64,000 bases of DNA from Clostridia bacterium (GCA_017516485.1 JAFXCH010000063.1:1-64000), one strand, 5' to 3'; counted from the stretch's first letter, positions 26,522 to 34,797 are shown. Numbers and translations: made by a program. The notes: generated by a model from the letters alone, not told the origin.

Positions 26522-26574
26522 AATCAGGAATTCGGAAATATGAATTAAATATTTCTGATTCCGTATTCCTGATT
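26522..26574. repeat. Inverted repeat between spoIIQ-like gene and rluA-family gene
   Basis: AATCAGGAA (26522-26530) pairs with TTCCTGATT (26566-26574), and inside it GGAAATAT pairs with ATATTTC. There is no T-run, so it is not a standard terminator. It could act as a weak terminator or be a decayed repeat. Confidence 0.45.
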
Positions 26575-26577
26575 CAC

Positions 26578-26606
26578 TTTACATAAGTTATAGTATATGT
26601 TAATAT
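26578..26606 (+). promoter_or_regulatory. Promoter of RluA-family gene
   Basis: TTTACA (26578-26583) and TAATAT (26601-26606) with a 17-base spacer. Confidence 0.5.
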
Positions 26607-26623
26607 TTCTTTGGTGATGACAT

Positions 26624-27502
26624 TTGAACAGAACACTTACATACACCGTACCGGAAGAATTTGACGGTGAAAAAGTGAATATGTATCTGAGAAGCGGAAT
26701 AGGTCTCTCATACCGTATGGTGCGCTCACTCAAGCAGATACGCGGCTCTATGCTACTCGACGGTGAACCTGTGCGCACTATTGACCGACTTCGTGCCGGT
26801 GCGGTACTGACACTCAACCTGCCGCAGGATAAAAGCACTGCCGAGCCTCAACCTGCAGATTTTGAAGTAGTATACGAAGACGACGATATACTCGTTATCA
26901 ATAAGCCTGCAGGGCTTGCAATGCACCCTACTCACAACCATCAGGGTGATACACTTGCAAATGCTGTAGCCTACTACCTGACTCAAAAAGGCAAGGATGC
27001 TGTATTCCGTGTTGCAGGCAGACTTGACAAAGGCACATCGGGGCTTGTGGTGTGTGCTCTGCATAAAATGGCAGCTTCAAAGCTTAACGGAAGTTATGAC
27101 AAAACATATATAGCAATAGTCGAAGGCAAATATGAAGGCAACGGCACAATCGATGCACCGATAATAAGACCCGACCCGATGAAAACTCTGCGTGCCGTAG
27201 GTGAAGGCGGTGAAGAAGCAATCACACACTGGACTTCACTCGGTTACAACAACAATCTGTCATTACTTGAGATTACACTTGAAACAGGCCGCACACATCA
27301 GATAAGAGTGCATTTTGCATCACAAGGCACACCGCTTGCAGGCGATGAAATGTACGGCGGACAAACCAACAGGATTCAGCGGCACGCTCTGCACTGTGCA
27401 AAACTTGAAATGCCGCATCCAATAACAGGAGAAAAAATGGTTTTCTCTGCTCCACTGCCCGATGATATGGCAGCACTTGCAAACATAATAAATGAAAAAT
27501 AA
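26624..27502 (+). CDS. RluA-family pseudouridine synthase
   Basis: Converts uridine to pseudouridine in rRNA or tRNA. 292 residues from TTG 26624. An N-terminal S4-like RNA-binding part (about 14-65, YRMVRSLKQIRGSMLLDGEPVR) precedes the catalytic domain. The catalytic motif is AGRLDKGTSGLVV (Asp nucleophile; the usual H of HRLD is G). ETGRTHQIRVHFASQGTPLAGDEMYGG is the second conserved block. It is an RluD-like paralog and the target position cannot be told. It sits alone between its promoter and the terminator at 27501. Confidence 0.93.
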   Translation: MNRTLTYTVPEEFDGEKVNMYLRSGIGLSYRMVRSLKQIRGSMLLDGEPVRTIDRLRAGAVLTLNLPQDKSTAEPQPADFEVVYEDDDILVINKPAGLAMHPTHNHQGDTLANAVAYYLTQKGKDAVFRVAGRLDKGTSGLVVCALHKMAASKLNGSYDKTYIAIVEGKYEGNGTIDAPIIRPDPMKTLRAVGEGGEEAITHWTSLGYNNNLSLLEITLETGRTHQIRVHFASQGTPLAGDEMYGGQTNRIQRHALHCAKLEMPHPITGEKMVFSAPLPDDMAALANIINEK

Positions 27503-27545
27503 AAGTACAGCAGAAGTTTTATCTCCTGCTGTACTTTTGCTTTTT
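27501..27545. terminator. Bidirectional terminator
   Basis: AAAAGTACAGCAG (27501-27513) pairs perfectly with CTGCTGTACTTTT (27526-27538). T-rich on both outgoing strands; it separates the convergent RluA-family and Gfo/Idh genes. Confidence 0.85.
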
Positions 27546-27546
27546 A

Positions 27547-28596
27547 TCAGAATTTTATTACTTCATTCTTTTCAGCGGATTCAAAAATCGCCTCAATGAG
27601 TTTTATAAGCTTACGCTGCTGGTCGTGGGTAACATTCGGAGTTTTACCGTTTAACAGAGCATCGCATATATCGAGATAGTAGGCATCCCATTCATCAATT
27701 CCATCGGGAAGCGGATAATGCTCTATTGTATCTTTATCTCTCGGTGCCATTGTTTTTGTAAGGCCGACACCTGCTTTTATCGGCACAGAATCACGGTTTT
27801 CCCAATCTGAAACCATTACAATTTCACCGTTACCATTCCAGTCGCGGATAATTGCCGTACCGTTTTCGCCGCAGACATACCACAGAGGCATTTCAATAAA
27901 GTTATTGGTAAGTACCTCAATCTGCCAGCTGACATCGTCCTCAAACTTAATTATCGCCTTAAAGCCGTCATCACACTCGAAATTGGTGATATGCGTGCAT
28001 TCAGCGTAAACCGAAAGCATCTTTTTATCTGCCATAAGGGTCAGCATCTGATCAAGCAGATGAACACCCCAGTCAAGCACCATACCGCCGCCGTGAGCTT
28101 TTTCACTTCGCCAGCCGCTCGGTATACCTCTTGAGCCGTGTACACGGTGCTCAAAGCAGTGAATCTTGCCAAGTGTATTATCTTCGTATATTTTCTTGAT
28201 GCGTCGGTAGTCACCGTCCCATCGTCTGTTCTGATGAACAGTGAACATCTTACCCGTTTCGTTTGCAACGGCAATCATTTCTTCAAGGTCTTCACCGGAC
28301 ATTGTAACAGGCTTTTCGCAAATAACGTTTTTTCCTGCACGAAGTGCATCAATTACAATTTCCTTGTGAACATCATTTGGTGTTGCAACCGTAACAAGGT
28401 CTATTCTGTCATCTGCAAGGAGTTCTGCACGGCTTGCGAAGCTATGCGCACCCTCCTCAGCACCTTTCTTCTGTACTTCGGGGTCAATATCATAAAAGCC
28501 GATGAAGTCGAGCATATCAATACTCTGACAGCGTCTGCCGTGGAAATGACCCATTCCGCCGTAACCTATAACGGCGTGACCTATTTTTTTACCCAT
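27547..28596 (-). CDS. Gfo/Idh/MocA family dehydrogenase (distal operon gene)
   Basis: Last gene of the minus-strand sugar operon. The start is ATG 28596, eight bases after AGAAGG; the frame opens earlier but runs into the hairpin array. The Rossmann motif is GHAVIGYGGMGHFHG, then CEKPVTM (catalytic Lys) and GGGMVLDWGVHLLDQ (Asp/His pair). 349 residues. With the sister dehydrogenase at 30531 and two TIM-barrel isomerases it probably oxidises and later re-reduces a sugar ring carbon. It is separated from the operon by the hairpin array at 28622-28814. Confidence 0.9.
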   Translation of the reverse strand: MGKKIGHAVIGYGGMGHFHGRRCQSIDMLDFIGFYDIDPEVQKKGAEEGAHSFASRAELLADDRIDLVTVATPNDVHKEIVIDALRAGKNVICEKPVTMSGEDLEEMIAVANETGKMFTVHQNRRWDGDYRRIKKIYEDNTLGKIHCFEHRVHGSRGIPSGWRSEKAHGGGMVLDWGVHLLDQMLTLMADKKMLSVYAECTHITNFECDDGFKAIIKFEDDVSWQIEVLTNNFIEMPLWYVCGENGTAIIRDWNGNGEIVMVSDWENRDSVPIKAGVGLTKTMAPRDKDTIEHYPLPDGIDEWDAYYLDICDALLNGKTPNVTHDQQRKLIKLIEAIFESAEKNEVIKF

Positions 28597-28621
28597 AACC
28601 ATTACCTTCTTAAAACTAAAT

Positions 28622-28814
28622 ATTTGCCTATGGCAAATACGATATAAGCTAATTAACATTCGCTTGCGATATAGTTGAGATAAATCTCAACTGCGATATG
28701 ATATAAATCCCTCATATGCCGCAGCATATATCGTACCGTAAGGTATATCGTATTGCGAAGCAATATATCACAAATCCCGAAAGGGATTTATATCGCCGCG
28801 TGCCTTCGGCACGC
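28622..28814. repeat. Array of about eight tiny hairpins joined by a GATATA/TATATC box
   Basis: Consecutive small stems: ATTTGCC-GGCAAAT (28622-28638), AAGC-GCTT (28646-28665), GTTGAGA-TCTCAAC (28674-28691), ATATGC-GCATAT (28714-28729), TACC-GGTA (28734-28745), TATTGC-GCAATA (28751-28765), AAATCCC-GGGATTT (28772-28789), GCGTGCC-GGCACGC (28798-28814). Between them the box CGATAT, GATATA or TATATC recurs. The stems differ in sequence but the box is constant. It begins right at the stop codon of the upstream isomerase gene. Confidence 0.75.
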
Positions 28815-29780
28815 TTACACCCACCACATTGTGCAGGGCTCTTCGCGGATAACTGCACGCTTGAGCATATCGATCGCCTTACTGAAGCCTTCATTCTGGC
28901 TCATAAGAGAATCCTCATGCTCAATGCTGATTGCATAGTCGTAACCTACCATACGGAGGTTGGAAATAATATCCTTCCAGTAGGTTTCATCGTTGCCGTA
29001 TCCAACAGAACGGAATACCCATGAGCGGTGAATTTCGTCACCGTAGGGCTTTGTATCAAGCACACCGTTGACAGCAGTATTGTACTTGTCAACCTTTGTA
29101 TCCTTTGCGTGGAAATGAAAGATTGCACCTTCAAGAGCACGGATAGCGGCAACAGGCTCGATGCCCTGCCAGATAAGGTGGCTCGGATCGAAATTAGCAC
29201 CGATTTCGGGGCCTACAGCCGCACGAAGCTTAAGCAGAGTTTCGGGATTGTAAACGCAGAAGCCGGGGTGCATCTCAAGAGCAATCTTGTCTACGCCGTG
29301 AGCCTTTGCGAAAGCTACAAATTCTTTCCAATAAGGAATAAGAACCTCATTCCACTGCCACTCGAGCATTTCGCCGAATTCGTTAGGCCACGGACAGGTT
29401 ACCCAGTTGGGATATTTTGCATTTTCGCTGTCGCCGGGGCAACCGGAGAAAGTATTTATCTGATGAACGCCGAGCTTCTCTGCAAGAAGAACAGCCTTAC
29501 GCATAGCATCGTCATACTCTTTTGCAACCGCCTTATCGGGGTGAACAGGGTTTGCGTGACAGCTGAGTGCGCTGATTTCAACATTGTACTTTTTGATAAG
29601 AGTCTTGAACTCCTCAAGCTTTGCCTCGTCATTAAGAAGCACATCGGGATCGGCATGCTGTGTGCCGGGATAGCCACCGCAACCGATTTCAACCATTTCA
29701 ATACCCTTTGATACGAAATACTGAAGAGCCTCTTCAAACGGAAGATTACCGAGAAGGTTTGTTATAACACCGATTTTCAT
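28815..29780 (-). CDS. Sugar phosphate isomerase/epimerase-like TIM-barrel protein
   Basis: Xylose-isomerase-like TIM barrel (AP_endonuc_2 superfamily), 321 residues, with the four metal ligands in place: LEMHPGF (Glu), NFDPSHL (Asp), HFHAKDT (His) and SIEHED (Glu). Members isomerise or epimerise sugars, or act as 3-keto-glycoside hydrolases/lyases. Its neighbours are another barrel protein 14 bases upstream and two Gfo/Idh dehydrogenases, so it probably handles the keto-sugar they make. Its stop codon touches the hairpin array. Confidence 0.87.
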   Translation of the reverse strand: MKIGVITNLLGNLPFEEALQYFVSKGIEMVEIGCGGYPGTQHADPDVLLNDEAKLEEFKTLIKKYNVEISALSCHANPVHPDKAVAKEYDDAMRKAVLLAEKLGVHQINTFSGCPGDSENAKYPNWVTCPWPNEFGEMLEWQWNEVLIPYWKEFVAFAKAHGVDKIALEMHPGFCVYNPETLLKLRAAVGPEIGANFDPSHLIWQGIEPVAAIRALEGAIFHFHAKDTKVDKYNTAVNGVLDTKPYGDEIHRSWVFRSVGYGNDETYWKDIISNLRMVGYDYAISIEHEDSLMSQNEGFSKAIDMLKRAVIREEPCTMWWV

Positions 29781-29794
29781 TTTTATTTCTCCTC

Positions 29795-30511
29795 TCAGCC
29801 TACAAGTGTTTTAAGGTAAGCGATACTGCGTTTTACGTCCTCAAGTCCGTTCGGTACAGGATCGTCATTTTCAACTACAAGCCACTCTATGCCTGCATCC
29901 TTTGCAGCCTTTACAATCTTTGCAACATCACAGTCGCCGTCGCCGAGTGAGAGAGGCTTACGATTGAGACCGTCCTTGACATGGAGAAGACAGATTCTGT
30001 CCTTATTCTCCATAATGAAGTTGTAGTTATCCACACCTGCACAGTGGCTCCAGTATGTATCAACCTCGAGGTATGTGTGCTCGGCAAAAATCTGCATACC
30101 GATCTTGCCGTTTTCAAGAGGAGTAAATTCTTCAGTGTGGTTGTGATAATATGTGGGAACACCGAGCTTTTCTGCACCGTAGGCAAGAGCTTTGGCGGCA
30201 TATTCACACTCCTCAACAGTATCATGTGCTGCACCGCCTACACCGCAGTTAAGGCAACCGAGAACCTTATTGAAGGCTGCTGTTTTTTCAATATTCTCGG
30301 GAAGGAAATCATCAATGCCGAGATGTGTACCGACGGGCACAAGACCAAGCTCATCGAGCTTTGTGCGGATAGTTGCGGCATCAACGCCGTGATAGCCCGC
30401 AAACTCAACACCGTCATAGCCCATAGCCTTGATTTCTTCAAGAGCCTTCATAAAATCGTCCGCACTGTTGATACAGTCACGTACGCTGTAAAGCTGAACT
30501 GCTATTTTCAT
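29795..30511 (-). CDS. Sugar phosphate isomerase/epimerase-like TIM-barrel protein
   Basis: Shorter member (238 residues) of the same superfamily. MKIAVQLYSVRDC opens the barrel. Putative metal ligands lie in HNHTEEF, EVDTYW, LHVKDG and VVENDD. It is the second gene of the operon, 19 bases after the dehydrogenase at 30531. Together with the longer barrel protein it fits a two-step conversion of an oxidised sugar. The substrate is not identifiable from sequence. Confidence 0.87.
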   Translation of the reverse strand: MKIAVQLYSVRDCINSADDFMKALEEIKAMGYDGVEFAGYHGVDAATIRTKLDELGLVPVGTHLGIDDFLPENIEKTAAFNKVLGCLNCGVGGAAHDTVEECEYAAKALAYGAEKLGVPTYYHNHTEEFTPLENGKIGMQIFAEHTYLEVDTYWSHCAGVDNYNFIMENKDRICLLHVKDGLNRKPLSLGDGDCDVAKIVKAAKDAGIEWLVVENDDPVPNGLEDVKRSIAYLKTLVG

Positions 30512-30530
30512 AATTTATATCTCCTTGTAA

Positions 30531-31631
30531 TCAGTCGTTATTGATATATACGGGTGCGCCTGTCTTTGCAGACTCGTATATAGCCTCAAGAATCTGAGTA
30601 ACTACAAGTGCCTGCTCCGGCTTTGTCTTAACCTCTGTATCATTGAGGATTGCATCGTACCACAGACGGCACTCAACATCCTTCGGGTCAGGATGACGGT
30701 CACCTTCATAGAATGCTACGCCGCCTGCATCAAAGCTGGGGGTTTCAATAACCTGTCTGCCGTACTTGACATAGTTGAACTGAAGGCTCTCGTCGGGACC
30801 GTTGAAATCAGCACCTGCCTTGTCACCGCAGAGCATACACACAGCCTCTCTCGGGTCAGCAACATTGAGTGCCCAAGCAGACTCAAGAGTAATCGTTGCA
30901 CCGTTCTCCATAACGATGAAACCGAATGCAGAATCTTCAACGGTAAACTTCTCAGGATCCCAATCGCCCCATGAGTTTGCAGCACGCTTCTGCTGACCGA
31001 GCTTCTTGAATGTAGTACCTACAACCATCTTGGGCTTATAGTTGTTCATCATATAAAGAGTAAGGTCGAGAGCATGTGTACCGATATCGATAAGCGGACC
31101 GCCGCCCTGCTCATACTCGTTAAGGAAAACACCCCATGTCGGGACAGCACGACGACGAAGTGCAATAGCCTTTGCGTAGTATATTTCGCCGAGATCGCCG
31201 TTGTCGCAAGCCTCTTTGAGGTAGATGGAATCGTCTCTCCAGCGCTGCTGGTAACCGATTGTGAGCTTCTTGCCTGTACGCTGTGCAGCTTCGAGCATAA
31301 GCTTTGCATCTGCATATGTTTTAGCCATAGGCTTCTCACACATAACGTGCTTGCCTGCCTCAAGAGAATCAACAGTAATAAAGCTGTGTGAACGGTTGGG
31401 TGTGCAGACATGGACTACATCGATACTCTCATCTTTGAGAAGCTCTTTATAATCCTCGTAAACCTTTGCACCCTCGATACCGTATTTTGCAGCTGCAGCC
31501 TCTGCCTTCTCGATAACGATATCGCAGAATGCAACCATTTCAGCTTCTTTGATTTTTGCAATAGACGGCATATGCTTGCCGTTGGCAATACCACCGCAAC
31601 CGATAATACCGACTCTGAGTTTTTTATCCAT
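30531..31631 (-). CDS. Gfo/Idh/MocA family dehydrogenase (first operon gene)
   Basis: First gene of the four-gene sugar operon, 366 residues. The Rossmann motif is VGIIGCGGIANGKHM, the family lysine is in CEKPMAK, and the catalytic Asp/His are in GGGPLIDIGTHALDLTLY. A putative substrate loop is rich in Arg and Trp (YQQRWRDDS). The family oxidises sugar C2/C3 hydroxyls, inositols or glycosides with bound or free NAD(P). The promoter at 31681-31708 drives the operon. Confidence 0.92.
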   Translation of the reverse strand: MDKKLRVGIIGCGGIANGKHMPSIAKIKEAEMVAFCDIVIEKAEAAAAKYGIEGAKVYEDYKELLKDESIDVVHVCTPNRSHSFITVDSLEAGKHVMCEKPMAKTYADAKLMLEAAQRTGKKLTIGYQQRWRDDSIYLKEACDNGDLGEIYYAKAIALRRRAVPTWGVFLNEYEQGGGPLIDIGTHALDLTLYMMNNYKPKMVVGTTFKKLGQQKRAANSWGDWDPEKFTVEDSAFGFIVMENGATITLESAWALNVADPREAVCMLCGDKAGADFNGPDESLQFNYVKYGRQVIETPSFDAGGVAFYEGDRHPDPKDVECRLWYDAILNDTEVKTKPEQALVVTQILEAIYESAKTGAPVYINND

Positions 31632-31680
31632 AATCTATTCCTTTCTGTCGCCGTAAAAGACGACAATAATCTACAACTTC

Positions 31681-31708
31681 ATTATATTAAACAGAATTTC
31701 AAAATCAA
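31681..31708 (-). promoter_or_regulatory. Promoter of the sugar operon
   Basis: On the minus strand TTGATT and TATAAT are separated by 16 bases, about 50 bases upstream of the first start codon. No operator repeat is obvious. Confidence 0.65.
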
Positions 31709-31774
31709 CACTTTTCTGTGTTTTTGGATGTAAAATATTATAATGTTTTATTGGTTATTTTAACAATAGGGATT

Positions 31775-32284
31775 TCATTTTTTCTTTCTGTCCAGACGAA
31801 TCATACCAACAACAATTGACGAAAGCACAAAAATCTCAGTCGCAATACCTGCAAATGAACGGGTAGGGATATTATAAATCAACCAACACGCAGAGGTCGG
31901 CATTGAAAATGCACGGTTGATTTTCGGCGAATCAATCCACAGCACAACTGACGATGCAACCATTGCAACAATCGGGAAAACGGAAAAGACATTATCCCAT
32001 GTCATAATACCGGAAACGGTAAAAATAATGCTGAATATCACCGGCCAGAGCTTGAAACCGGTGAATTTGTTTTTATCTCGGTTAGCATAAATCATCGAGC
32101 GGAAAGCACCTATAAGATTAGATACACAGCCCGTATAAGCGCCTATCAGAAAGAAGTGCAGCGTAAACAGCAGGCCCGACACCATCTGAAAAACAAGAAT
32201 ATTCTTGTGCGATTTTTGCTGGTACGAAAACACGATAATTGCCATTGCGACAAAGCCTACAATCTGGCCGATTATTTCTTTCAT
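31775..32284 (-). CDS. YgjV-family inner membrane protein
   Basis: 169-residue protein with about five or six hydrophobic helices. The N terminus GQIVGFVAMAIIVFSYQQKSHKNIL and the later SVFPIVAMVASSVVLW and ACWLIYNIPTRSFAGIATEI match the YgjV (Imp-YgjV) family. That family is widespread and of unknown function. It is monocistronic, in a gap between the sugar operon and the phosphoesterase. Confidence 0.75.
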   Translation of the reverse strand: MKEIIGQIVGFVAMAIIVFSYQQKSHKNILVFQMVSGLLFTLHFFLIGAYTGCVSNLIGAFRSMIYANRDKNKFTGFKLWPVIFSIIFTVSGIMTWDNVFSVFPIVAMVASSVVLWIDSPKINRAFSMPTSACWLIYNIPTRSFAGIATEIFVLSSIVVGMIRLDRKKK

Positions 32285-32416
32285 TTGTTATGCTCCGTTC
32301 AATATTTTTATATTAATTATAGAGCTTTTACAAATAAAAACAACGGGCAATTTGTTTGAAGTTGCGCTGTAATTTTATGAAAATTCAACAAAATTCTTAA
32401 GTCCTCATCAAACTGA

Positions 32417-32445
32417 TTGAAAAATGATTTTATGCGTGTTATACT
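32417..32445 (+). promoter_or_regulatory. Promoter of phosphoesterase gene
   Basis: TTGAAA (32417-32422) and TATACT (32440-32445), 17-base spacer. Confidence 0.7.
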
Positions 32446-32479
32446 CTGAGCAGTGATTTTTTCAGAAGGAGAATTAACT

Positions 32480-34102
32480 ATGGAAAGAACAAAACCTGTT
32501 AGAGGTTCAACTCCTCAACCCGACCATATAATGATAAGCATTTATGACGATGCAAAAACCACAATGGCTGTCACCTGGCGTACAAGCACAGACGTTACAA
32601 ACGGCTATGTACTTTACCGTGAAGACGGCACTGACACTGTTATGCGCACCGAAGCCGAAACAGAGGTTTTCGAGAGCGATATTGACATCAGCAATATGTT
32701 CTGGGGACACCTTGAGGGACTCAAGCCCGGAACAAAATACTACTACACCTGCGGTAACGACACAAACCGCAGTGAAGAGTACTTTTTTACAACTCAGCCT
32801 GAGGGTCTGACAAAGTTCAAATTCCTCTGCGTATCCGACCAGCAGAAGGGTGAGCCGTTTGATGAGCCCGATTACTCATACTTCAATTCACTTATCAAGC
32901 GTTATCTCAAGGAGCATCCCGACACTGCATTCATCCTCACTGCAGGCGACAACACCGACTGCGGTATGCACGAGCAGCAGTGGAACGGTGCATTCCTCGG
33001 CTGGGAAGGTATTGCAGAATATGTGCCTGTTATGTTCACCGAAGGTAACCACGACACACGAGGCTTCAAAGACTACAGAAACGGTATAGGCCGCTACTAT
33101 TCAGAACCTGCCGAGTTTTTCTGCAAGCAGCTCAAAGGCAGTTACCCCTACAACGGACCTGAAGGCTGGAAGACAGAAAACTACGCTTTTGACTACGGCA
33201 ACGTTCACTTTACGGTACTCGGCGTAAACGGACCCGAGGATGTAAACGAGTGGCTGAAGGCTGACCTTGAGAAGTGCACAGCCGACTGGAAAATCGGTAC
33301 ATACCACTTCCCCGTATGCTATACGGGCAGTGACTGTCAGAATTACGACTGCTACCCTGTTATGACAGAGAGTATGGAAATGCTCGACCTGCTCTTCTCG
33401 GGTCACGAGCACAGCTTCGGCAGAAGCTTCCCGAGAAAGAATGAAGAGCTGTTTGAGCAGCCCTCAAAGGGTATGATAAACTACGTGCTCGGCAATTCAA
33501 ATCAGAATCCGCCCGGCACACGCTCACTCAGTAAAGTATGGCACACTGCATTTTATCCGATGGAAGACAGAACCTCTATGATTGCAATAGCTGAGGTTGA
33601 CGGCAAGAAACTTACAATCACTGCTTCTCTTGAGGACGGCAGAATCGCAGACCGCTGTGTTATCGACAAAGAAAATGATATTATCGAGCCTCGTGCACTT
33701 GCTCCCTACTTCAACCGTACACGAATGATGTACAAGGGTGCTGACCTCGGTCTTTGCCAATATCAGACAACCTGCGAAAATATCGACGGCGTATGGTACG
33801 GCTGTCTGAGTGTACTTTTCTCATACTTCGGCGGTATGGTTAAGAAAACCGAAAATCAGGTGTATCTTGAGGGCTACGGTCACTGGGCAAAATTCACACA
33901 GGACAGTAAAACAGTTGAAACCGACCGCGGCACAATTGAGCTTGAGAATGCGGTTTACCGCAATGCAGACAAGAAAAATCAGCTCTACATACCAATGGAT
34001 GCAGTAAAGCTGTTTGATATGCGCTGGGCTTACGCAAAGCGTAACAACTTCATACTCGTCGAGCACGAGAGCGAAGACAAACCGATTACGGTACAGCCGT
34101 AA
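32480..34102 (+). CDS. Purple-acid-phosphatase-like metallophosphoesterase
   Basis: 540-residue protein from ATG 32480 behind AGAAGGAG. The N-terminal fibronectin-III-like domain (about 20-110, TTMAVTWRTSTDV and GLKPGTKYYYTCG) is the PAP N domain. The phosphoesterase domain follows: GDNTDCG, TEGNHDTRG, TYHFPVCY and FSGHEHSFGR. A C-terminal region (about 400-540, containing YGHWAKFTQDSK) resembles a copper-amine-oxidase-N-like or stalk domain. There is no clear signal peptide, unusual for the fold, so location is uncertain. Confidence 0.85.
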   Translation: MERTKPVRGSTPQPDHIMISIYDDAKTTMAVTWRTSTDVTNGYVLYREDGTDTVMRTEAETEVFESDIDISNMFWGHLEGLKPGTKYYYTCGNDTNRSEEYFFTTQPEGLTKFKFLCVSDQQKGEPFDEPDYSYFNSLIKRYLKEHPDTAFILTAGDNTDCGMHEQQWNGAFLGWEGIAEYVPVMFTEGNHDTRGFKDYRNGIGRYYSEPAEFFCKQLKGSYPYNGPEGWKTENYAFDYGNVHFTVLGVNGPEDVNEWLKADLEKCTADWKIGTYHFPVCYTGSDCQNYDCYPVMTESMEMLDLLFSGHEHSFGRSFPRKNEELFEQPSKGMINYVLGNSNQNPPGTRSLSKVWHTAFYPMEDRTSMIAIAEVDGKKLTITASLEDGRIADRCVIDKENDIIEPRALAPYFNRTRMMYKGADLGLCQYQTTCENIDGVWYGCLSVLFSYFGGMVKKTENQVYLEGYGHWAKFTQDSKTVETDRGTIELENAVYRNADKKNQLYIPMDAVKLFDMRWAYAKRNNFILVEHESEDKPITVQP

Positions 34103-34115
34103 TTAATTCAAAATT

Positions 34116-34185
34116 AATGTCATCCTGAGCGTTAGCGAAGGATCTCAAGCAACCTGAGATTCTTCACTTCGTTCAGAATGACATT
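34116..34185 (+). repeat. 70-bp palindromic repeat, copy 1
   Basis: Outer arms AATGTCATCCTGA and TCAGAATGACATT pair with one mismatch; the inner arms GAAGGATCTCA and TGAGATTCTTC also pair, so the whole unit folds on itself. A near-identical copy in the same orientation is at 34501-34570. An AAAAGGTG ribosome site follows four bases after this copy. This repeat type is common in bacterial genomes and often accompanies GIY-YIG genes. Confidence 0.85.
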
Positions 34186-34202
34186 TTTAAAAGGTGATAA
34201 AT

Positions 34203-34484
34203 TTGCAGTACTATGTTTATATGCTTACAAACTGTAATAACAAGGTTTTATACACCGGTGTAACTAATAATCTTGAACGTAGGGTATACGAACATAAAAA
34301 CGGTACGGTTGAAGGATTCACAAAAAGGTATAATGTACATAAACTTGTTTGGTTTGATTGTACGAGCGACATTTACTCTGCAATAGGAAAAGAAAAGCAA
34401 ATCAAAGGCTGGACTCGTGCTAAGAAAAACGCTCTTATCAAAGAAATGAATCCAACATGGCGCGATTTGTCTGATGATTGGTAA
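34203..34484 (+). CDS. GIY-YIG nuclease superfamily protein (URI/YhbQ type)
   Basis: Small single-domain nuclease-like protein, 93 residues from TTG 34203 (ribosome site AAAAGGTG, six bases upstream). The GIY-YIG elements appear as YYVYMLTN and LYTGVTNN, followed by NLERRVYEHKNG (conserved Arg and His). KLVWFDCTSDIYSAIGKEKQIKGW carries the Glu that binds metal. Such proteins are related to UvrC and homing-enzyme catalytic domains; the cellular role is unsettled. Two 70-bp hairpin repeats flank it tightly, which suggests that gene and repeats move or spread together. Confidence 0.87.
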   Translation: MQYYVYMLTNCNNKVLYTGVTNNLERRVYEHKNGTVEGFTKRYNVHKLVWFDCTSDIYSAIGKEKQIKGWTRAKKNALIKEMNPTWRDLSDDW

Positions 34485-34500
34485 TATACATATAAAACTA

Positions 34501-34570
34501 ATGTCATCCTGAGCGCCAGCGAAGGATCTCATGTAAGCTGAGATTCTTCACTTCGTTCAGAATGACATTT
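34501..34570 (+). repeat. 70-bp palindromic repeat, copy 2
   Basis: Same length, orientation and arms as copy 1. It differs mainly in the central loop and at two bases after GAGCG. It starts 16 bases past the GIY-YIG stop. Confidence 0.85.
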
Positions 34571-34594
34571 TACGTTTATATTATAATTACACCT

Positions 34595-34622
34595 TGACAA
34601 ACACTGTTAATGTATGATACTT
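34595..34622 (+). promoter_or_regulatory. Promoter of ABC exporter operon
   Basis: TTGACA (34595-34600) is consensus; GATACT (34617-34622) follows after 16 bases. It reads into the leader ORF. A small hairpin TTGCATT/AATGCAA (34629-34649) lies near the expected 5' end. Confidence 0.6.
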
Positions 34623-34679
34623 TAATTCTTGCATTCCGTGTAAATGCAAAGAATATTTCAAAGAAAGGAGACGGACATA

Positions 34680-34742
34680 ATGATGATGAACACTTTTTCA
34701 AACAATAATTTTCGGGTAATTGTGTCCGCTTCTGTCTGCTGA
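34680..34742 (+). CDS. Leader peptide of ABC exporter operon
   Basis: A 20-residue ORF (MMMNTFSNNNFRVIVSASVC) with a strong AAAGGAG eight bases before its ATG, followed 20 bases later by an intrinsic terminator, then the exporter genes. The layout is that of B. subtilis bmrB-bmrC-bmrD, where drug-slowed translation of a leader lets transcription pass a terminator. Bases TTTTCGGGT (34709-34717) inside the ORF copy the 3' arm of the terminator and could pair with its 5' arm. The peptide itself probably has no function. Confidence 0.7.
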   Translation: MMMNTFSNNNFRVIVSASVC

Positions 34743-34761
34743 GGCATTTTGCAATTTTGTC

Positions 34762-34797
34762 AACACCCGGAAAACACTGGTTTTTCGGGTGTTTTTT
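34762..34797 (+). terminator. Attenuator terminator between leader and ABC genes
   Basis: AACACCCG-GAAAAC (34762-34775) pairs with GTTTTT-CGGGTGTT (34780-34793), followed by TTTT. It stands before the exporter genes, so it must be bypassed for their expression from the leader promoter. Confidence 0.85.

Noticed and set aside
28622-28814. Hairpin array considered as a CRISPR array
   Set aside because: The constant box is only 6-8 bp, spacing is irregular, the variable parts are themselves palindromes, and no cas gene is present.
32453-32479. Upstream GTG start for the phosphoesterase
   Set aside because: The ribosome site AGAAGGAG lies inside that extension; ATG 32480 is correctly spaced.
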